Notes: generated from the letters alone by a model not told the origin. Counted from the stretch's first letter, positions 35,773-44,862 are shown. The stretch: DNA of 64,000 nucleotides from DAOTWC01 sp048499435 (GCA_048499435.1 JASNZW010000003.1:1-64000), one strand, 5' to 3'. Numbers and translations: made by a program.

Positions 35773-37620
35773 CTATTCGACGGTGACGCTTTTCGCCAGG
35801 TTGCGCGGCTGATCCACGTCTGCGCCGCGCCGCACCGCGATGTGATAGGCCAGCAGCTGCAGCGGGATAACCGCCGCCACCGGGCTGAGCAGCGGCGGCG
35901 TCTGCGGCACATACAGCACGTAGTCGGCTTTGGTGGCGATAAGCGTATCGCCCTCGGTCGCCAGGGCGATAACGATGCCGCCGCGCGCCTTCGCCTGCTC
36001 GATCTGGCTGACCATTTTGTCGTACAGCGCGTCTTTGAGCGCGATAGCCAGCACCGGCACATTCTCATCAATGAGCGCGATTGGCCCGTGTTTCATCTCG
36101 CCCGCCGGATAGCCTTCGGCGTGGATGTAGCTGATCTCTTTCAGCTTGAGCGCGCCTTCCAGGGCGATGGGGTAGTTTATGCCCCGGCCCAGATAGAGGA
36201 AATCGCGATAGTGGTAGACGTGGCTGGCCAGGTCCTCCACCTGTGGGTCGCACGCCAGCGCGCGGCCCGCCAGGTCGGGCAGGCGGGCGATATCGCGCAC
36301 ATACTGGCCACGCTGCGCTGACGTGAGCGTGCCGCGAAGCTGGCCCAGGTAAAGCGCCAGCAGATACTGGTCCACGATGCTGGATGTGAACGCTTTGGTT
36401 GAGGCCACGCCAATTTCCGGCCCGGCGTTCATCGTGATGCAGCCATCGGCGATGCGCATGGCCTGGCTGCCGACAGCGTTAACGATGCTCCACACCAGCG
36501 CGCGCTGGCTGCGCGCTTCTTCGACGGCGGCCAGCGTATCTACGGTCTCGCCGCTCTGGGTGATGGCCAGCACAGCGGTGTCGGCGTCGAGCAGCGGCTG
36601 GCGGTAGCGGTACTCGCTGCCGTAATCCACTTCAACGTGCAGCCGCGCCATGTGTTCGATGAAGAACTTGCCCACCAGCCCGCTGAAATAACTGGTCCCG
36701 CAGGCGATAGTAACCAGGCGGCGCAGGCGGCGCGCGCGTTCCGGCGTGAGGTTGAGTTCTGGCAGCAGCGCCAACTGGCGCTCGAAATCAACGCGCCCGC
36801 GAATGGTGTCGGTGATGCTGCGCCCCTGGTCGAAAATCTCTTTCTGCATGAAGTGCTTGAACTCGCCTTTGACCGCGCTCACCGGATCCCAGGGGATGTC
36901 GTGGCTGTCGAGCGTGACCGGTTGGCCGTCCAGCGTCTGAACGGTGTAGCCCGCGCTGGTGATCGTGGCGACCTGGCGATTTTCCAGGAAAACCATCTGC
37001 CGGGTGTGCTCCAGGATGGCGGGGATGTCGGAGGCCACGAACATCTCGCCGCTGCCCAGCCCCAGCGCCACGCCGCCCGCGTTGCCGATGCGCACCGCGA
37101 CCAGCGTGCCAGGGCTGCGCCGGCTCAGCACGACGATGGCGTGCGCGCCGCGCAGAAGCTGGACGGCGCGGCGGGTCGCTTCGGACAGGCTGTGGTCAGC
37201 GCCATTGCACGCGAAGCGTTCGATGAGATGGACGATCACTTCGGTGTCTGTGTCAGAGGCGAACACCACGCCTTCGGCGGCCAGCTCAGCGCGCAGCTCA
37301 AGATAATTCTCGACGATGCCGTTGTGGACGACGACGTAATCGCCCTGCATGCTGATGTGTGGGTGAGCGTTGTGCTCGGCGGGCGCGCCGTGTGTCGCCC
37401 AGCGCGTGTGGCCGATGCCGGTGCTGCCGCTGAGCGGGTCGGCGCTGACGCGCTCGCGCAGGCGCGCGAGTTTGCCGACATCGCGGCGGAGCTGCAGCTC
37501 ATCGCCGTTGAGGACGGCGATCCCCGCCGAGTCGTAACCCCGATATTCAAGGCGCTGCAAGCCGTCGAGGATGATCGGGACCGCATCGCGTGGGCCAACA
37601 TAACCAACGATACCGCACAT
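35773..37620 (-). CDS. glmS: Glutamine--fructose-6-phosphate aminotransferase (isomerizing)
   Basis: 615 residues beginning MCGIVGYVG, where Cys1 (after Met removal) is the glutaminase nucleophile. The start at 37620 has GGAGG seven bases upstream; a frame extension to 37677 is only leader. GIGHTRWATHG, the two SIS domains (AITQSGETVDTLAA; GRGINYPIALEGALKLKEISYIHAE) and the C-terminal LAKSVTVE are all conserved. It makes glucosamine-6-phosphate from fructose-6-phosphate and glutamine, the entry to peptidoglycan and other amino sugars. Its 325-base leader holds a self-cleaving ribozyme responsive, by family knowledge, to the product. Confidence 0.98.
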   Translation of the reverse strand: MCGIVGYVGPRDAVPIILDGLQRLEYRGYDSAGIAVLNGDELQLRRDVGKLARLRERVSADPLSGSTGIGHTRWATHGAPAEHNAHPHISMQGDYVVVHNGIVENYLELRAELAAEGVVFASDTDTEVIVHLIERFACNGADHSLSEATRRAVQLLRGAHAIVVLSRRSPGTLVAVRIGNAGGVALGLGSGEMFVASDIPAILEHTRQMVFLENRQVATITSAGYTVQTLDGQPVTLDSHDIPWDPVSAVKGEFKHFMQKEIFDQGRSITDTIRGRVDFERQLALLPELNLTPERARRLRRLVTIACGTSYFSGLVGKFFIEHMARLHVEVDYGSEYRYRQPLLDADTAVLAITQSGETVDTLAAVEEARSQRALVWSIVNAVGSQAMRIADGCITMNAGPEIGVASTKAFTSSIVDQYLLALYLGQLRGTLTSAQRGQYVRDIARLPDLAGRALACDPQVEDLASHVYHYRDFLYLGRGINYPIALEGALKLKEISYIHAEGYPAGEMKHGPIALIDENVPVLAIALKDALYDKMVSQIEQAKARGGIVIALATEGDTLIATKADYVLYVPQTPPLLSPVAAVIPLQLLAYHIAVRRGADVDQPRNLAKSVTVE

Positions 37621-37699
37621 GGCACTGCCTCCATCAGCTAAGGGGGGACTGTGCAGCCAGCAGCCGCCAAGCCTCACTGGCTGGCTGCGAACTGCTGCG

Positions 37700-37907
37700 C
37701 TCCACGTGCGATCCGCTTTGGCCCGGCGATTGCTCGCGGTTTTGCCGGCTCGCTTCTGTTAGACGGAGGCAAAAGACAAGGATTGTGGAGAACCCTGGCG
37801 GCATCCGCTGATGGTTCGATCTTCTTCCCGCCGAAGCGAGAATTAGCCCCACAGTGTTCGTGGGGAACCGCCACCTCGTCACCCTGCGTTATGCAGGGCC
37901 TTGCGCT
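37700..37907 (-). ncRNA. glmS ribozyme (GlcN6P-activated self-cleaving riboswitch)
   Basis: Read on the minus strand, the leader has the glmS ribozyme core: cleavage site A37907/G37906 followed by GCGC; P1 CCCTGC/GCAGGG (37898-37893, 37887-37882); TGACGAGG then P2 GGCGG/CCGCC (37872-37868, 37801-37797); ATCGAA (37820-37815) and AGCGGATGC (37809-37801), whose GCG can pair with CGC after the cleavage site (P2.2); P3 AGGGTT/AATCCT (37796-37791, 37784-37779); the L3 sequence CTCCAC (37790-37785) pairs with GTGGAG (37705-37700) as pseudoknot P3.1; P4 GCGAGCC/GGATCGC (37753-37747, 37714-37708) and a GCGA-GCAA-TCGC hairpin as P4.1. Two additional hairpins sit between P2 and ATCGAA (37865-37823). In characterised examples, GlcN6P triggers cleavage and loss of glmS mRNA. 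Confidence 0.9.
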
Positions 37908-37921
37908 GGTCTGCGCCTCCT

Positions 37922-37939
37922 GACGGCGCACGCGCCGTC
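37922..37939 (-). promoter_or_regulatory. Hairpin between plsC and the glmS ribozyme
   Basis: GACGGCGC and GCGCCGTC are perfect inverted copies around two bases, directly after the plsC stop and about 15 bases before the ribozyme cleavage site. No U-tract follows. It could stabilise the plsC transcript end that remains after ribozyme cleavage. Confidence 0.5.
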
Positions 37940-37945
37940 GCTACG

Positions 37946-38671
37946 CTATTCAATAAACGCGAGATACCTTGCTGTGGCCTTGCTTACATCGCTGTAGACG
38001 CCGCGCAGGGCGGGGTCAGCAACAGCCAGCGCGAGCTGGTACATGGCCTCGTCGGTCATGGCGGCCAATGTGTCACGCGCGACGCGCTGCTGCCCGCCGG
38101 TGTTGAACCTGAAGGCGCGCCCAAAGTTCAACTGGATGGCGGGCCGCTGCCGCCGCTGCCATTTCTCTTTCCAGCCGGCGGCCCCGGAGATGCCCGCCGG
38201 AATGATCACCGCGTCCGCTTTGGTCGCGATGTACGCCAGCCCGTCTTTGGGGCGCGCCAGCCCGTGCTGCTGGCGTGTCCCTTCCGGCGCGATCAGGATA
38301 AGCTGGCCGCTTTTCAGCAGTTCGATCGAATTCAGCAGCGCCTTGCGGTCGGCCTCGCCGCGCGTCACCGTGTATGACCCCCACCACCACACGGCCAGCC
38401 GGCCCGCCAGGTGATAGGTGTTTTCGATCTTGGTCATGGGCACGACAAAGCGGTGTGTCACCGCGCCCATGCACAGGCCGGGGTCAAGGGCCGAGATATG
38501 GTTGATCATCAGAATGGCCGGGCCGGCTGGCGGGATGTTTTCCAGGCCGGTTACGGTGAGCCGCACCATTCGGAAGGGAAGCTGGCGGATCAGCCAGCGC
38601 ATAACGTGCCGCCGCCAGGCGAGGCGCGGCTGGCGCGCAACATATTCCTGAACGGAGAGCGACGCGCTCAA
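37946..38671 (-). CDS. plsC: 1-acyl-sn-glycerol-3-phosphate acyltransferase-like protein
   Basis: A 241-residue acyltransferase with the HX4D catalytic motif (NHISALD, His58 and Asp63) and EGTR (APEGTR, Glu130). It should acylate lysophosphatidic acid or a related acceptor at the inner membrane. It overlaps rluB by four bases (ATGA). Its stop lies 39 bases before the glmS ribozyme, so glmS may be cotranscribed from the rluB-plsC promoter. Confidence 0.85.
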   Translation of the reverse strand: MSASLSVQEYVARQPRLAWRRHVMRWLIRQLPFRMVRLTVTGLENIPPAGPAILMINHISALDPGLCMGAVTHRFVVPMTKIENTYHLAGRLAVWWWGSYTVTRGEADRKALLNSIELLKSGQLILIAPEGTRQQHGLARPKDGLAYIATKADAVIIPAGISGAAGWKEKWQRRQRPAIQLNFGRAFRFNTGGQQRVARDTLAAMTDEAMYQLALAVADPALRGVYSDVSKATARYLAFIE

Positions 38672-39537
38672 CGGGCCGTCCTCTTCTTGCGCACGGGCGG
38701 TTTGCGCTTAGGGGGCGCGCCGCGCGGGGTGGTTATGGTGGCCTTGCCGGCGGTCGCCGGGCGTGGCGGCGTGGGGCGGCGTTTCGGCGCGGCTGGCCGG
38801 CTGGCGCGCAGCGGCGCATAGGGCGCCAGCAGCGCCTGCACGTCGCTGGCCGTGAGCGTGCGCCACTCGCCGGGGCGCAGGTCGCCCAACGCCAGCTTGC
38901 CGATATGCGTCCGCGTCAGATGATGGACTGGATGGCCCAGCGCCGCCGCGACGCGGCGAATCTGGCGTTTTTTGCCCTCGACCATCACGATTTCCAGCAC
39001 CGTGAAGGTGCGGTCGCCTTTAGTAATGCGGACGCGGCAGGGGGCTGTCATGCCGTCTTCTTCGAGCAGGATGCCCTTTTCCCAACGCTCGATCGTTTCG
39101 GCGGTGGGCAGCCCGTGCACTGTGACGCGGTATGTTTTGGTGTGACCGTAGCGCGGGTGAGTCAGGCGGTTAGTGAGCGTCCCGTCGTTGGTCAGGACGA
39201 TCAGCCCTTCGCTTTCGGCGTCCAGCCGGCCGATCATGAACAGGTGGCCAGCTACATTCACCAGGTCGCGCACAGTTTTGCGGCCATCTTCCTTGCGCGC
39301 GCGGGTGGTCGAAAGCACGTTATGCGGCTTGTGCAGGGCGATATACACGCGCGGCTGCGCGTTGAGCCTGAGCTGTTCGCCGTCTACGGTGATGGTGTCG
39401 GCATCAGGGTTGGCTTTCGCGCCGACGCCTATCACCGTGCCGTTAACACGGACGCGGCCCTGAGCGATCAGCGCTTCGCAGGCGCGCCGCGACCCCAGGC
39501 CGGCCTGCGCCATAAGTTTCTGGACACGTTCTTCCAC
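38668..39537 (-). CDS. rluB: 23S rRNA pseudouridine synthase, RluB/RsuA family
   Basis: A 289-residue protein: S4 domain (residues 1-60), catalytic Asp106 in GRLDAESEGLIVLTNDG, and EGKKRQIRRV. The last about 45 residues are a basic Pro/Lys/Arg tail ending KKRTAR, common in RluB proteins and likely to contact RNA. Modifies 23S rRNA (by family) or 16S rRNA if RsuA-like. Confidence 0.9.
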   Translation of the reverse strand: MEERVQKLMAQAGLGSRRACEALIAQGRVRVNGTVIGVGAKANPDADTITVDGEQLRLNAQPRVYIALHKPHNVLSTTRARKEDGRKTVRDLVNVAGHLFMIGRLDAESEGLIVLTNDGTLTNRLTHPRYGHTKTYRVTVHGLPTAETIERWEKGILLEEDGMTAPCRVRITKGDRTFTVLEIVMVEGKKRQIRRVAAALGHPVHHLTRTHIGKLALGDLRPGEWRTLTASDVQALLAPYAPLRASRPAAPKRRPTPPRPATAGKATITTPRGAPPKRKPPVRKKRTAR

Positions 39538-39605
39538 GGTGAATGCTCGTTCCCTGTAGGCTGGTGTTGGTTAAATTATGCCACCGTTGGCGGCGTTGTC
39601 CACGA

Positions 39606-41180
39606 CTAAATTTTCTTCGTCACGCGGAACTGGAGCGGGACGCCGATCAGCAGGCGCGTCTGCGCCTGGATGGTGGGCAGCGCGACGAAGATCAGCGTGA
39701 GGACCACCAGCAGGGGGAAGCTGAGCAGCGTCAGCAGGCGCTCGGTCATTGTTTGCGGGTGGGTGCGCGGCGGGCGCACGATCACGTCCTGAAACCAGAA
39801 AACAACCCCCAGCACAGCGACCAGCGCGAACGACACCTGCAGCAGAGCGAACACGGGGCTGCTGAGACCTTCAGCCACGATTTGCCCGAACAGCGCCGGG
39901 TTGAGCAGGATCGTTAGCTGCGAGCCGATTGTCAGGATCACCCAGCCAGCGCCCGCCAGCAGAATGTCGTGCGCGACGCGGAACAGCAGGGCGAACGACT
40001 TGCCGAACGGGATTTCCGGGTGTTCGAGCAGCTTGGCGACGATATAGCCGACTTCCTTGCTGCCCCAGGCGTGGCGCAGCGTTTGCAGATAGCGGTTCTT
40101 GACGCTCTCCCACACGGTCTCGCCGGTTGTGGCGTAGGCCGAAAACGGCAGAAAGACGCGCTCCAGCGTGACCGCGCCGTCGCGCGCGTAGAACGCTTTG
40201 ATGAACATGTGCCATTCATCGGCGATGACATCGCCGTCCCAGTAGCCGCTGCTCTCTAGCAGCCACAGGCTGAGCGAATACGACGACATCGGCATGGGAA
40301 TCCACCAGGGGGCCGCCAGGTATGCCAGCTCGAAAGCGGTGGCGTAGGCGTTAACCAGGCGCATCGGCGGGCTGATTTCCCAGATGTTGGTGTGGTAGCG
40401 GATGGGGGCCTGCCAGAAGCGCAGATAGCGCTGAGTGTCCAGCGCGAAAAGGCAGGTGAGCGCCTGAAAATGGTCGCGATGCCACAGGGTGTCGGCATCC
40501 ATCGTGGTGACGAGGATGTGGCCGATATCCCAGCCCAGCTCATCCACGAGATGCCGGCGAATCCAACGGGCGGCCCAGGCTTCATTGGCTGACTTGCACT
40601 GCATCTCGCCGGGCAGCCCGCGCGGGTGGACGGTGTAATAAAAGCCAGCGAAGCGCTGCGCGTAGCTGGCCTTGAGCTGTTCGGCTTTGGCGATGCAGCC
40701 GGTTTCGGCGGCTTCCATCGCCATCACAACCGTCATCGTGTGCGCCGCCTGACACTGCGCGGCCAGGTTGTCCAGCGTGGCGCTCAGCGTGGGGAGGGGT
40801 TCTTTGTAGTTGGGGATGATAACGACATGGCGGACGCTGTCCCAGGGCAGGGCTTCCGGGCCGGCGTGTTCGGCGTAATAGGCGCGCCAGTCGCGGCGTT
40901 CCCACTGTCGGATATAGCGCAGGCCCATGAAATTTGCGATGCCGGCGAAGAAGAAGCGCACCGCCGAGTAAAAGCCGAGGACAGCGGCCAGCGCCAGAAT
41001 GACCTGTGGGAAGGCGACCGCGCCGGCCACCGACAGCAGCAGGGCGATCCACGCCAGGCAGCCGGGGATGCCGTCAAGCGCGCGCTCCGAAATTGGGGCC
41101 GGCAGCGTGCCGCCCCATACCGAGCGGCCGACACCAATCTGCACGTTGTTGCGGCGACCGCCGCTCGATTGGTAGGGCAC
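39606..41180 (-). CDS. Membrane glycosyltransferase family 2 (cellulose-synthase-like)
   Basis: A 524-residue protein with two N-terminal and about four C-terminal helices around a cytosolic GT-A domain. DAD-type metal site (TTMDADT), a catalytic acidic motif in DEWHMF and a QxxRW-like YLQTLRHAWG are seen. An unusual acceptor segment (GEMQCKSANEAWAARW) precedes the DAD motif. Such proteins make or extend a polysaccharide or glycolipid at the membrane. No PilZ domain or partner subunit is visible, and its product is unknown. Confidence 0.85.
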   Translation of the reverse strand: MPYQSSGGRRNNVQIGVGRSVWGGTLPAPISERALDGIPGCLAWIALLLSVAGAVAFPQVILALAAVLGFYSAVRFFFAGIANFMGLRYIRQWERRDWRAYYAEHAGPEALPWDSVRHVVIIPNYKEPLPTLSATLDNLAAQCQAAHTMTVVMAMEAAETGCIAKAEQLKASYAQRFAGFYYTVHPRGLPGEMQCKSANEAWAARWIRRHLVDELGWDIGHILVTTMDADTLWHRDHFQALTCLFALDTQRYLRFWQAPIRYHTNIWEISPPMRLVNAYATAFELAYLAAPWWIPMPMSSYSLSLWLLESSGYWDGDVIADEWHMFIKAFYARDGAVTLERVFLPFSAYATTGETVWESVKNRYLQTLRHAWGSKEVGYIVAKLLEHPEIPFGKSFALLFRVAHDILLAGAGWVILTIGSQLTILLNPALFGQIVAEGLSSPVFALLQVSFALVAVLGVVFWFQDVIVRPPRTHPQTMTERLLTLLSFPLLVVLTLIFVALPTIQAQTRLLIGVPLQFRVTKKI

Positions 41181-41269
41181 AGCGTTTCCCAGCAGCCGGC
41201 AAGTAACGCGCTAAGGATAACACAGGCGGCCGTCGCCACCAAGCCCGCGCCAGGGCAGCGCGCGGCGTT

Positions 41270-42484
41270 TCAGGGGCGCGTCCTGGCGGCGGGCGCTTTG
41301 CTGCCTTTCACCCCTTTGAGGCCGCGCGTCGCCGCCAGCGTGATCAGGTCCGTTTGGTAGTCAAACGAGGTGCGCCGTTTTTCAGCGTGCGCTTCGCGCG
41401 CCAGCGCCACCAGCCTGTGCACCAGCTCAGCCATGCTCATGCCGGTTTCCTGCCACAGGTAGAACGCCAGCGAACCCGGCATCGTGTTGATCTCATTCAG
41501 CCAGATTTCGCCGCTGGCGGGCCTGGCCAGAAAGTCAATTCGCGCTGTGCCGTGCCCGTCAATGGCGCGGAAGGCGCGCAGGGCATAGTCCTGCACCTGG
41601 GCGGTCAGGGCCGGGCTGAGCGGCGCGGGGATGATGCGCTCAGCGCTTTTCATGCCTTCGCCGCCGCGCAGGTACTTCTCGTCGTAAGTGAGGAACTCTT
41701 CCCATGACACAGGTTGTTCCAGCACAGAGGCGCGCAGGTCCTTGTCGCCGCCCAGCACCGCACAGTTGACCTCTATTCCACCGGTGACAGCCGCCTCTAC
41801 CAGCACGCGCCGGTCGAAATGCGCGGCAATGTCGATGGAGGCGCGCAGCAGGGTGAGGTCGGTGGCACGCCCGATGCCAATGCTGGAGCCGGTGGTCGCC
41901 GGTTTGACGAACACCGGAAACGCCAGCGCGTCTGTGATGCGGGCCAGCACCGCGTCCGAATCGGTCAGCCACTCAGCGCGGCTGAAGCTGATGCCGTCCA
42001 CAACTGGGATGTCGTGCTGGCGCAGCAGCGCCTTGGTGGTGATTTTGTCGTTGGCGACTGCCGACGCCAGCACGCCGCAGCCTACGTAGGGGATGTCCGC
42101 CAGCTCCAGCAGGCCCTGGAGCGTGCCGTCCTCGCCGTGCGTGCCGTGCATGGCGGGAAAGACGACATCCAGGCGCAGCACGGCGCTGCGGCTCAGCCGC
42201 CCGGAAACCGGGTTGACGATCAGCCCGTGCTGCTGCGTGGCGGGCGAAAGCACAGCGGGCACGACATCCTTATGGCTGATAATTTCGGAGTCGTAATTTT
42301 TGAGTTCCAGCAGCGGCGCGCCAGTGTACCAGCGGCCATCGCGGCTGATATAGACGGGAACGACGTCGTAGAGCGCCTGGTCAAAGGCGCGCATGACCTG
42401 GTTAGCGGTGATGATCGAGACATCATGCTCGACGCTGCGCCCGCCGAAAATGACGCCGACAGTGGTTTTTCGCATCGCGCTCAT
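41270..42484 (-). CDS. ddl: D-alanine--D-alanine ligase
   Basis: A 404-residue ATP-grasp ligase: VGVIFGGRSVEHDVSI, MHGTHGEDGTLQGLLE, FVKPATTGSSIGIG, and the C-terminal ARIDFLA...EINTMPG. AAGGAG precedes the ATG at 42484 by eight bases. It joins two D-alanines for the peptidoglycan stem peptide, acting before MurF. The C-terminus carries about 25 extra basic residues. Confidence 0.95.
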   Translation of the reverse strand: MSAMRKTTVGVIFGGRSVEHDVSIITANQVMRAFDQALYDVVPVYISRDGRWYTGAPLLELKNYDSEIISHKDVVPAVLSPATQQHGLIVNPVSGRLSRSAVLRLDVVFPAMHGTHGEDGTLQGLLELADIPYVGCGVLASAVANDKITTKALLRQHDIPVVDGISFSRAEWLTDSDAVLARITDALAFPVFVKPATTGSSIGIGRATDLTLLRASIDIAAHFDRRVLVEAAVTGGIEVNCAVLGGDKDLRASVLEQPVSWEEFLTYDEKYLRGGEGMKSAERIIPAPLSPALTAQVQDYALRAFRAIDGHGTARIDFLARPASGEIWLNEINTMPGSLAFYLWQETGMSMAELVHRLVALAREAHAEKRRTSFDYQTDLITLAATRGLKGVKGSKAPAARTRP

Positions 42485-42509
42485 GGCAGCGGCTCCTTGC
42501 GAGTGATGT

Positions 42510-42534
42510 GAGGGCGCGCAGCCTGCGCGCCCTC
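42510..42534 (-). terminator. Hairpin between AKR gene and ddl
   Basis: GAGGGCGCGC and GCGCGCCCTC are perfect inverted copies with a 5-base loop, located in the 110-base gap between the AKR stop and the ddl start. No U-tract, so termination is uncertain. Confidence 0.45.
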
Positions 42535-42594
42535 TGGCGGCAGCCGCGCGCCGCTGTGCGGGCGGGCGCGGCCGGTGTTAACGCGCGAGCGCTT

Positions 42595-43551
42595 TCAGGG
42601 GCGCGCCCGCACGAACGATTCGATTTCGGCGATGTCGGCGTCGCTGAGCGTAAACGTGCCGCCGGCGAACGAGCTGTCAACCTGGCTGGCGCGGCGGGCG
42701 CCCACAATCGCGCCGGTTACCACCGGGCGGCGCAGCGTCCAGGCGATGGCAACCGCACCGGCGGACCGGTCGTAGCGCTCGCCGATGCGGCCCAGCAGCG
42801 CCGCCAGCTCCATGTTGCGCGCCAGGCGCGGCATCTGGAACTCGCTGCTGGTCTTGCGCCAGTCATCCTCTGGCATGGCTGCCACGCGCTCAGGGGTCAT
42901 CGCCCCGGTGAGCAGGCCCGACGCCATCGGCGAATAGGCGATCACGCCGATGTTGTTGTCCTTGCAGAAGGGCAGAACCTCTTTTTCGATTGCCTGGTCC
43001 AGCAGCGAATAAGGCGGCTGGAGCGAGGTGACTGGCGCGATGCGCTGGACACGGCGCAGCTGCTCAACGCTGAAGTTTGACACGCCGATCCAGCGCACTT
43101 TGCCTTCCTGCTGAAGCTGCGCCATCGTTGTCCAGCCTTCCTCGACTTCTTCGTCGGGGTCCGGCCAGTGAATCTGGTACAGGTCAATCACGTCCACCTG
43201 GAGCCGCCGCAGGCTGTCCTCCACTTCCTGGCGGACGCTCTCGGCCCGGAGCGAGTAATGCAGCTGACGGTTTTCGTCCCAGCGGATTTCACACTTGGTG
43301 AAGATATACGGTTTGGTGGCGCGGCCCTTGAGCGCCCGCGCCACGATCTCTTCCGAGCGGCCCAGCCCATAGGCCGGCGCGGTGTCAATCCAGTTAACGC
43401 CGAGGTCCAGCGCGCGCTGAATCGCGCCAATGGAATCCTGATCGTCCTGCGGCCCCCAGCCGTAATCCCAGTTGCCGCCGCCGATAGCCCAGGCGCCAAA
43501 CCCCACGGGCGTGATGTGCAGATCACTGCTGCCAAGCTGACGTTTTTCCAC
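42595..43551 (-). CDS. Aldo/keto reductase
   Basis: About 318 residues. NWIDTAPAYGLGRSEEIVARAL carries the Asp and Tyr, FTKCEIR the Lys, and IHWPDPDEE the His of the AKR catalytic tetrad. The start GTG at 43551 has AAAGG eight bases upstream; another GTG at 43560 has no spaced site. NADPH-dependent reduction of a carbonyl compound is expected; the substrate is unknown. It belongs to the AKR subfamily that also includes predicted oxidoreductases next to sugar genes. Confidence 0.88.
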   Translation of the reverse strand: MEKRQLGSSDLHITPVGFGAWAIGGGNWDYGWGPQDDQDSIGAIQRALDLGVNWIDTAPAYGLGRSEEIVARALKGRATKPYIFTKCEIRWDENRQLHYSLRAESVRQEVEDSLRRLQVDVIDLYQIHWPDPDEEVEEGWTTMAQLQQEGKVRWIGVSNFSVEQLRRVQRIAPVTSLQPPYSLLDQAIEKEVLPFCKDNNIGVIAYSPMASGLLTGAMTPERVAAMPEDDWRKTSSEFQMPRLARNMELAALLGRIGERYDRSAGAVAIAWTLRRPVVTGAIVGARRASQVDSSFAGGTFTLSDADIAEIESFVRARP

Positions 43552-43639
43552 GTCTGTCACCTTTCGGTTTACGAAGATAAAACGCCACTAGTTTACCGCA
43601 GCCCCGGCGACCACCGCTGGAATGGTCCTAAACCGCACG

Positions 43640-44824
43640 TCAGCGGGCGTGCTGTTTCAGCAGGCGGCAGGCGGTTTCGGCCAGCAGGGCCGCGCCGACA
43701 TGGAAGCTGGATTCGGCGATGTCGAACACCGGCGAGTGGTGCGGGCGGTTGCGCCCATCATACTGCGCGCCCAGCATGAACATCGCGCCGGGGGCTTTGC
43801 GCGTCATATAGCCGAAGTCTTCCGCGCCCATGCCAGCTTCAGGCGGATACAGCGCCCCTTCTCCGAACAGCTCCACCGCCGTTGTTTCGATTAACGTGGA
43901 GACATCCGGGTCGTTATACATGGGGTCATAGCCGATCTCAAAGCTGAGTTCGTAATCGCCGCCCAGGGCGCGCACCACGCCGAACGCCTGCTCCAGCTCG
44001 GCGCGTAACTGCAGGCGCACTTCGTCGCTGTAGCTGCGCATCGTGCCGTTGATTTTGACCTCTGCGGGGATGACGTTGCTCACATCGCCGGCGTGAATGG
44101 CGCCGATGGAGATGACCGCTGGCTGGACCGGGTCGATGCGGCGGGCGCGGATGCCGTGAATGGCGTTGATAAGCTGCGCCAGCATGAAGATTGGGTCGGT
44201 TCCTTTGTGCGGGTATGCGCCGTGCGCGCCAGTGCCGCGAATGGTGGCGTAGAAGCCGTCTACGGCGGCGCAGGCGAAGCCGCTGCGAATCTCGATCATG
44301 CTGGCGGGCATCGAGCTGGCGACGTGCAGCGCGATAACCGCGTCCAGCTCTTCGAGCGCGCCGTCGTCAATCATGCGCATAGCCCCGCTTTTGCCCTCGG
44401 CATCCTGCGCTTCTTCGGATGGCTGAAACAGCAGGCGGATCTCGCCGGGCGGCCGGTCGTCCATCTCGTTGAGCAGGCGCGCCACGCCCAGCAGGATAGC
44501 GGTGTGCGCGTCGTGGCCGCAGGCGTGCATCACACCGGGCGTTTGGGAGGCGTAAGGAACGTCGTTGGCTTCCTGAATGGGCAGCGCGTCCATGTCGGCG
44601 CGGATGCCAACCGCCGGGCGGCCCTCGCCGATGCGCGCCACGACGCCGGTGATGCCCACGCCGGTTTCCGTCTCAATGCCCATCGCCGTGAGGGCCTCGG
44701 CGACGAGCTTCGCCGTGCGGTATTCCTGAAAGCCCAGCTCCGGGTGCAGGTGAATATCGCGCCGCCAGGCGATGATCTGGTCTTCGAGCGCTTTGGCCCG
44801 CGCCACTACAGCACTGGATTCCAT
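43640..44824 (-). CDS. M20-family amidohydrolase (N-acyl-amino acid / hippurate hydrolase type)
   Basis: 394 residues. GIRADMDALPIQE, HACGHDAHTAILLGVA and FQPSEEAQDAEG supply the metal ligands, and the His of a second site is in GAHGAYPHKGTDP. AGGAGATC precedes the ATG. It should cleave an N-acyl or peptide-like bond using two metal ions. It might recycle cell-wall peptides or N-acyl amino acids; context near Mur genes is suggestive only. Confidence 0.9.
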   Translation of the reverse strand: MESSAVVARAKALEDQIIAWRRDIHLHPELGFQEYRTAKLVAEALTAMGIETETGVGITGVVARIGEGRPAVGIRADMDALPIQEANDVPYASQTPGVMHACGHDAHTAILLGVARLLNEMDDRPPGEIRLLFQPSEEAQDAEGKSGAMRMIDDGALEELDAVIALHVASSMPASMIEIRSGFACAAVDGFYATIRGTGAHGAYPHKGTDPIFMLAQLINAIHGIRARRIDPVQPAVISIGAIHAGDVSNVIPAEVKINGTMRSYSDEVRLQLRAELEQAFGVVRALGGDYELSFEIGYDPMYNDPDVSTLIETTAVELFGEGALYPPEAGMGAEDFGYMTRKAPGAMFMLGAQYDGRNRPHHSPVFDIAESSFHVGAALLAETACRLLKQHAR

Positions 44825-44862
44825 GAGTTGATCTCCTGTCTGTGGTCGGTAAGAGAAGTTTA

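Noticed and set aside
37590..37923. Plus- and minus-strand short open frames in the glmS leader
   Set aside because: The region is explained by the glmS ribozyme; the frames have no ribosome sites and no recognisable protein.
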